A stretch of 64,000 nt of DNA from Calonectria ilicicola (lineage: Eukaryota; Ascomycota; Sordariomycetes; Hypocreales; Nectriaceae). The first letter of the stretch is position 1. Each line of letters begins with the position of its first letter. The notes below the pieces were generated by a model. The model was not told the origin of the DNA and did no database searches. It saw only the letters and a program-made list of their open reading frames with translations. Where the stretch lies: NCBI GenBank assembly GCA_020809705.1, contig CP085829.1, positions 4,092,001-4,156,000 on the forward strand, written 5' to 3'. Shown here piece by piece: positions 58,733-64,000 of the stretch. Made by a program: the position numbers and the translations under genes.

Positions 58733-60256
58733 GCGCATGAGCTGGGAAATGTCAGTTCTTGTCCTGCAGATGAAGTCATGGGTGACACGGTAGATAAGAA
58801 GTCTTTGGAGGGGAATCGGAAACGTCTTACATGCACAATACCCAATTTGTCCTTCGTTAGTATTCAGCAAGGAAACCAAGATAGAATGAGTGTCGGTAAA
58901 GACTATCGCCGTCGATTTTTAGAATAAATTCATGCTTCTCTAATGCTATTAGCAAAATAATCGAGCCTGTCCATGACCTGATCCAAACTGAGCTGCAGCC
59001 TTATCCATTCATTAGTTTTGCCCAGTGGTACTCTAAAAATTCCGAGCAGTTTTCGGTCACGCCAGCACTCTCACCATAACACATCCAGTTGAAGGGTCAA
59101 TTCTACAGCTAAATAAGGCCTGATATTTTTATAGAAAAAATACAAGTAAAACAATAAAAGATGATATTTTCTCATAAATCCCCTAATAAAAAATTAGGCC
59201 TTGCTCCGCGCTGTCAGAATTGATCCTTAAGTTGGGGCATTACGACTAGAGTGCAACTGTGGTGAGCAGCTCCTTGGAATCCTTGGAATCTCGCTGTGCG
59301 ATGGGGGCCATGATAAGCCCAAGCTAAGCCCATGTGCACCACACCACATCACGCCTCCACACACCATCGCATCCCGTCCGCCCTCCCGCTAGACCCATCA
59401 GCCCATTACGAGACATTTGGCCGCACATGACATCCTCAAACACCCTCCATCTCTTCGAAGAGGACAAGCTCTGTCTCTCTCCCTGCATAAAACCCCAGGC
59501 TAACTTAGGACCCGAGATCTCATAACCCCCGCCTGAGCTATGTCAGCCCAAGCTGAACCAGCACGAGTGTCACTAAGGTCCTCGTGATCTGATCATAGAT
59601 GATGGGCCACTTTTTAGCCTCAATGCACTAGTCACAGTTGGACATTATGCGTATTCATGTTGGAGTTGTTGGATACAGCACAAAAGATCGCAGTGAATTG
59701 TTTCGGAAATGAAGAAGAAAATAAGTCTTTAAAACTATTGGTCGTAAGTTCGTTACTGATGTCCCATTTCCACCATTATATGCGCCAAACCAAACCCAGG
59801 CAGAACAAAGTTCTTACCAACCCACAATCCCATAGAACTAAAAGGTTCAGTATCCAATACACATCTCTCTATCGTTCCCGGTTCATAGTTACATATACTT
59901 CATAGGTACATCCATCCGTGAGTTCATTCTGTTATCCATAGATCTCACACCACTCGTTCATAAGACAACATGGCGCATATTGCTACCTCGTTTGGTCTGA
60001 CTCATTCCTCATCATTGCGAAGAGAGCAAACATCATAAACGTCGTATCAAGAAAAAAAAAGAATTAAAAAGGAAGAAACATGAAAAGAAAATGGGTTCTC
60101 TTTGACCCGGAATCGCTTTTCTTTATGCCCGTCGTCATTGCATTCTAGGTCAGGGTCTTGAGCATAGCTCGGACAAGGGCGGGAGGAGGTCCTGTGTTAT
60201 CCAGGTCAGCCCGCTGCCCCTAAAAGCTCAATCCGGTGAACACAAAAGGCGCACCT
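58733..60256. other. Gene-free region between convergent genes
   Basis: About 1.5 kb of convergent 3' flanks plus AT-rich sequence near 59040-59200. A-rich tracts occur near 60050-60090. No supportable ORF or RNA gene. Confidence 0.55.
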
Positions 60257-61938
60257 TTATCGACGCTTTGGTACGCTGATGGACATCCTACCTTTCTTGT
60301 CCTTCTCAATGCGAGGTGGCTTGTGGTGTTCCACAATCTTCTCCACCTTGTCTTCATAGATAATAACTTCGCCACTGGGAAGTCGCTCAGCATACGTGAT
60401 TTCACGGCCAGAGCTGCCCTTGGGGCGGTGCGCTAGCTCGCGCTCAAGAGCACGAATCTCGGCACGAATCTCATGGCCGGTGCGGGACCGAGATCGAGAA
60501 CGAGATCGGACCGCAATGGGGCCAATGGATTTGCGACGATGGCGGCGATGGTGGTGGGAGGAGTGTGTGTCCCAGCTGGACATGGACGTGCTGCTTGATT
60601 CGGGGGAGACTTCGCGGATATACGGCTCTTGATAGTATTCAACGGGAAGAGCCGGGGGATTAACGATGACTGGTACTGGAGGAGCGGGAGGTGGCACTGG
60701 CTGTTGAACTGGCGGGGGTGGGGGTGGCACTGCCTTTTCTTCCTTCTTAGGCGGCTGAACTGGCGGAGGTGGAGCTGGTTTCTCTTCTTTCTTCTTCTCC
60801 TGAGGAGGAGCTGGTGCGGGAGGGGGAACAGCTGTAGCTGGGGGTGGTGGGGGAGGAAGAGCAGCAGGGGGGGACCGAGCAGCTTGGATTTCAGCCTCGA
60901 CTGCGAATATAATGTGAGCACTCGAAGGTAAAACGTGAATTTCTAGGCATTCTTACCCTTTTTGTAGTCCTCGCTGACTTTGAGGAGCTCATCAATGTTC
61001 TCCTGTCCGAGAGCCTTTTGCACAATGATAGTGTTGCCCTGTTGCATCGTTAGCTGAGACGAATCTATGCAAGCAGAAACAAAACTTACTTCTTCAAAGA
61101 ATGGGTAGCCAAGATCGATCAGAGCTCGCTTGGAAACAAGCTTGGCAGGGATGCGAGTCTTGCCCTTCTTGGGGTACTCGCTTCGAACAGTAGTGCCTCC
61201 GCTGCTGCTAGAGGACCGGCTTGATGTTGATGAAGAGACGGAGCTGCTTCTGTGAGATCGAGTTCTAGTAGAGTACGAATCCCCACTGCGGCTGTGGCTG
61301 CGGCTGCGACTACGAGCACGGCGTCTTTGGGTGCGAACAAACTCTCGCTCGCGCATGCGATCTGGGTATGGGCGGAAGTCGTCATCGCCATAGAAGTCAG
61401 GCTCGGCGACCTTGATATCATCATAAAACGCTTGATCGGGAAATCGTCGAGGTGGGGGAAGCCCGCGAGTCTTGGGGAGAGGAATGGGCGTATAAGGGGG
61501 AGCTCGGAACTCGGGACGGCGGACGTCTTCACGGCGTGCTGGGGGAGGGTACTCCGGGCGCTCATCTGGGAAGATGCGAGGGTGCTGCCTATCAAACGTA
61601 TCGAGGGAAGACTGGCGGCGCAGGAAAGCAGGCCGACGAGGGCCTTCACGAGGAGGGAAAAAGTCGCGTTCACGTTCGCGCTCTCTCTCCATTACGGGAG
61701 GCCGGCGACCAAGTTCTGGGCCTAGTGGCTCTCGTCGCATGGGACGAGGTTCGTCGCCATACCAACGGCGATCTTGAACCATATCATCTTCTTCAAATGA
61801 GGCTTTGAAACGACGCTCATCCACGGAGTGCTCACGGCCGCCTCGTGCGCCGCGGCCGTAGGATCGGTCATCTTCGAAACGGCCCTGGTCTCGGGTCCGC
61901 TCATACATGAAGCGGTCACGATCCCAGCGTTCACCCAT
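60257..61938 (-). CDS. DUF8035-like Arg/Ser- and Pro-rich protein
   Basis: Exons 61090-61938, 60957-61038 and 60257-60900; introns of 51 and 56 nt (GTAAGT..ACAG and GTAAGA..GCAG). The spliced protein is 524 aa. Residues 1-200 are Arg/Glu/Asp/Pro-rich, followed by an RS-rich tract (RSRSRSHSRS) and a long Ser tract. The short conserved domain follows and spans the first junction (RIPAKLVSKRALIDLGYPFF, then EEGNTIIVQKALGQENIDELL), a segment I associate with fungal DUF8035 proteins. Exon 3 carries polyproline runs, a His/Arg patch, a second RSRS tract, and a conserved C-terminal region ending RMSISVPKRR. RS tracts suggest a nuclear or RNA-processing setting by analogy only. The ATG at 61938 is the first in frame. 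Function unknown. Confidence 0.85.
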
Positions 61939-64000
61939 GATGAAGAGGTGGTGTGAGGCTGATGTGGTGTTTGCGACAAAGAGGCCGGTACCAGGGGACA
62001 GGGGGACGTATTCGAGTGAAACCAGGGAACAAGGTTGTTGGATGTGCCGAGTAGGACTGAGTACACGCTATGTCTGGTACGCAGTCGAGTGGTTTGGTTG
62101 TGTGTATAGGTCAAGTACCTCGATGGATGTGTGTTGGAGGCTGGCTGAATGATGAAGAAAGAAAGAGGAAGAGAAAATCGGGAGCAGGTGGTGGGTGGGC
62201 AGATGATCAAAAAAAGAAAAAGAAAAAGAGGCAAAGGTCTCGGCAGAGTCAGAGAGGGTTAGATAATAGAACGAATTTGATATAATGGATGGGAGTGTCC
62301 GGATGACGGCGACTGCTGGATGATGGAGGGGTGCAAGAGGCGGCTGATGACGTTTTCGCGACAGGATGGGCCCCGCTTCCCGCAAGCTTTAGGGCCAGGA
62401 AGATTGGCAGTGTGACTGCGCAACCGGGGTTCTCCCAGCGCTGCTCGAGGGCGCTGTCAGCGAGCTTGCCAGATCTACCCACTGAGCTCCTGTGCTGCGG
62501 TGGGGATGCGCTGGCTGTCGGCTGACCTGGGGCCTGTGATAGGATGTCCACGAGAGGCGGCTTCGCGGTGACGGGATGTGAGACAGTGCAGTGCAGGCGG
62601 CGAACGCTCAGCGATGCAGAGGAATGACGAGCAGGCGCCCCAGCGTCGAGTTTGGCAGCCGTTGCAACGTCCTGTCAAGGCCGGACCCCTTCCTGGCCTT
62701 GCTCAGCCTTTATTATATTAATAGTAGAGCCCAATGGCACCGTGGTAGCAGAGGCACACACAATGGTTGGGTTGAAACGCAGATGCACGCCCGTAAATGA
62801 AAGTTCTTTTTTTTTCTTTCCCCTGCTCTTCTCCCTTTTTTAGTTCGGGGTTGAATCCAGGTACTTTTTCGGTACTGCAACTGTACCATCCTCATTCGAC
62901 GCCCAAGCCAAGGCCAAGTGGGGGATGCGACCAAAAGCCGGATTTCAGTCGCTGTCCAGGATGTGGCCTTGAGGCCTTGAGGCCTTGCGGCTTGGAAGAC
63001 CCGGGACCGGGGCGGAGCGGAGGCACCTCAAGCATGCAGGCACCGGTGGGAATGTTATACACTTGATGCTATGAGATAGATCCTTTTACTTGATCCGAGG
63101 GTTTCTGGAGTGCCAACTCGTCCCTCTTGATATAATTCCAGAATAATTGAGAAGTGACTGTGGGAAAAGTCGATGACGTAATCCATTTGCTTCCCTCAGC
63201 CCTCCCTGCACAACTCTCAACCCTACTCAAGCGACCAATCACTAACAAGATTCATCACCCTCCTAGTTCTGGGCATTGCCCCCACCTTCCTCACACCTTG
63301 TTGCAACCAAGCCAGATTTGCGACAGGGCAATCCCTTGAAAGCCCATCGACACCTCATCGAGCCTTAAGCCACCACCCTCGTTGTTTGCTTTGCCATGAT
63401 GGTTTTAACCCCCTGCTTGCCGGTCCGCGTGCACTGGCGCAGTGTTCTCCTTTGGCCTGCATCCCAATTCCAACTCTAGTCCCATTAACCATCATGACCT
63501 TCAGCTCCAGACCGGCTCACCACGGCCCAATTGGCGCCTCTCAGGCCGCCATGTAGCTGCTTTTCAATTGCTTTCTTGTTCTCGAAACGCCACCATGTGG
63601 TGCTGATTTTCTTCTGCCTGTTTCATTCCTCCTCGTTGGGCCTCAGTGAGCTAGCCGCCGCTCGGCATGCCAGATAAAGAAAGTACCCTGTCGAGTTAAC
63701 AAGATGCCGATTGCTTACTCCAATCCCCTTTTGCACCGTGCCTAGTCTCCTGCACGACAGATCCCGTTTAATTCTGGAACATGCACCGCGTCTTTGTCCA
63801 ACGTAGCGGGGCCCCGACCTGTGTCGAGCATGCGAGAGCTCTTTGAGGCCAGAGCTCTTCCCGCAGGCACACCAACAATGGTTTAGATCGTCAGTCCCCT
63901 AAACAGTAGTGCGCCATGGCAGCAGCGCACGGCACATGTCACAAACCTCGATGGCAACTCTCAGATACAACGAGTACGACGCAAAAAGAGGCTAATTGAT
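61939..64000. other. Gene-free right end of the window
   Basis: About 2 kb that includes the promoter of the DUF8035-like gene. A-rich tracts lie near 62208-62230 and a T run near 62808. Short ORFs show no family resemblance. A gene could begin beyond the window edge. Confidence 0.55.

Overview
This window is nuclear DNA from a filamentous ascomycete, most likely a Sordariomycete and probably Hypocreales. The coding regions show short introns with GTRAGT-type donors, CTAAC/CTGAC-type branch sites and YAG acceptors. The gene families point the same way: a fungal PDR-type ABCG transporter, an ABCC multidrug transporter, TFIIH subunit Tfb2, TANGO2/NRDE and several fungus-only protein families. 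The order-level guess rests on overall protein resemblance, not on a search. I found no bacterial features, no CRISPR array, and no rRNA or tRNA gene that I could support.

Layout. 1-5.3 kb: a complete ABCC (MRP-like) exporter gene (+), convergent with a full-length PDR/ABCG exporter (-, 5.3-9.8 kb). 9.8-13.8 kb: gene-free, simple-repeat-rich region upstream of the PDR gene. 13.8-17.4 kb: a coiled-coil protein of unknown function and a METTL21/FAM86-type lysine methyltransferase-like protein, both (-). 17.4-20.5 kb: AT-rich and gene-free. 20.5-21.3 kb: a HAD-superfamily phosphatase (+). 21.3-26.4 kb: gene-free with a dense microsatellite cluster. 26.4-27.7 kb: a conserved fungal protein with a disordered N-terminus (-). 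27.7-39.75 kb: about 12 kb with no supportable gene. 39.8-40.3 kb: a small Cys-rich zinc-cluster-like protein (-). 41.9-43.0 kb: TANGO2 homologue (+). 43.5-45.3 kb: a small membrane protein and, 22 nt downstream, a Ser-rich conserved protein interrupted by an in-frame TAG (+). 45.9-47.6 kb: Tfb2 (-, 3 exons). 48.1-49.1 kb: a hotdog-fold thioesterase (+, 8 exons including a 16-nt micro-exon). 49.4-50.8 kb: a multi-pass membrane protein with a Gln-rich tail (-). 53.8-55.4 kb: a decayed multi-pass membrane protein gene with RIP-like nonsense changes (+). 55.7-57.0 kb: a FAD monooxygenase (-). 58.2-58.7 kb: a small hydrophobic protein (+). 60.3-61.9 kb: a DUF8035-like Arg/Ser- and Pro-rich protein (-). 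The last 2 kb carry nothing I can call.

Most genes are unrelated housekeeping or fungal-conserved genes and do not form an obvious cluster. The only apparent functional pairing is the two drug exporters at the left end. The most interesting leads are the TAG-split Ser-rich gene, the RIP-like pseudogene, the micro-exon thioesterase, the small zinc-cluster protein, a double hairpin followed by T12 inside the 12-kb gene-free region, and that gene-free region itself.
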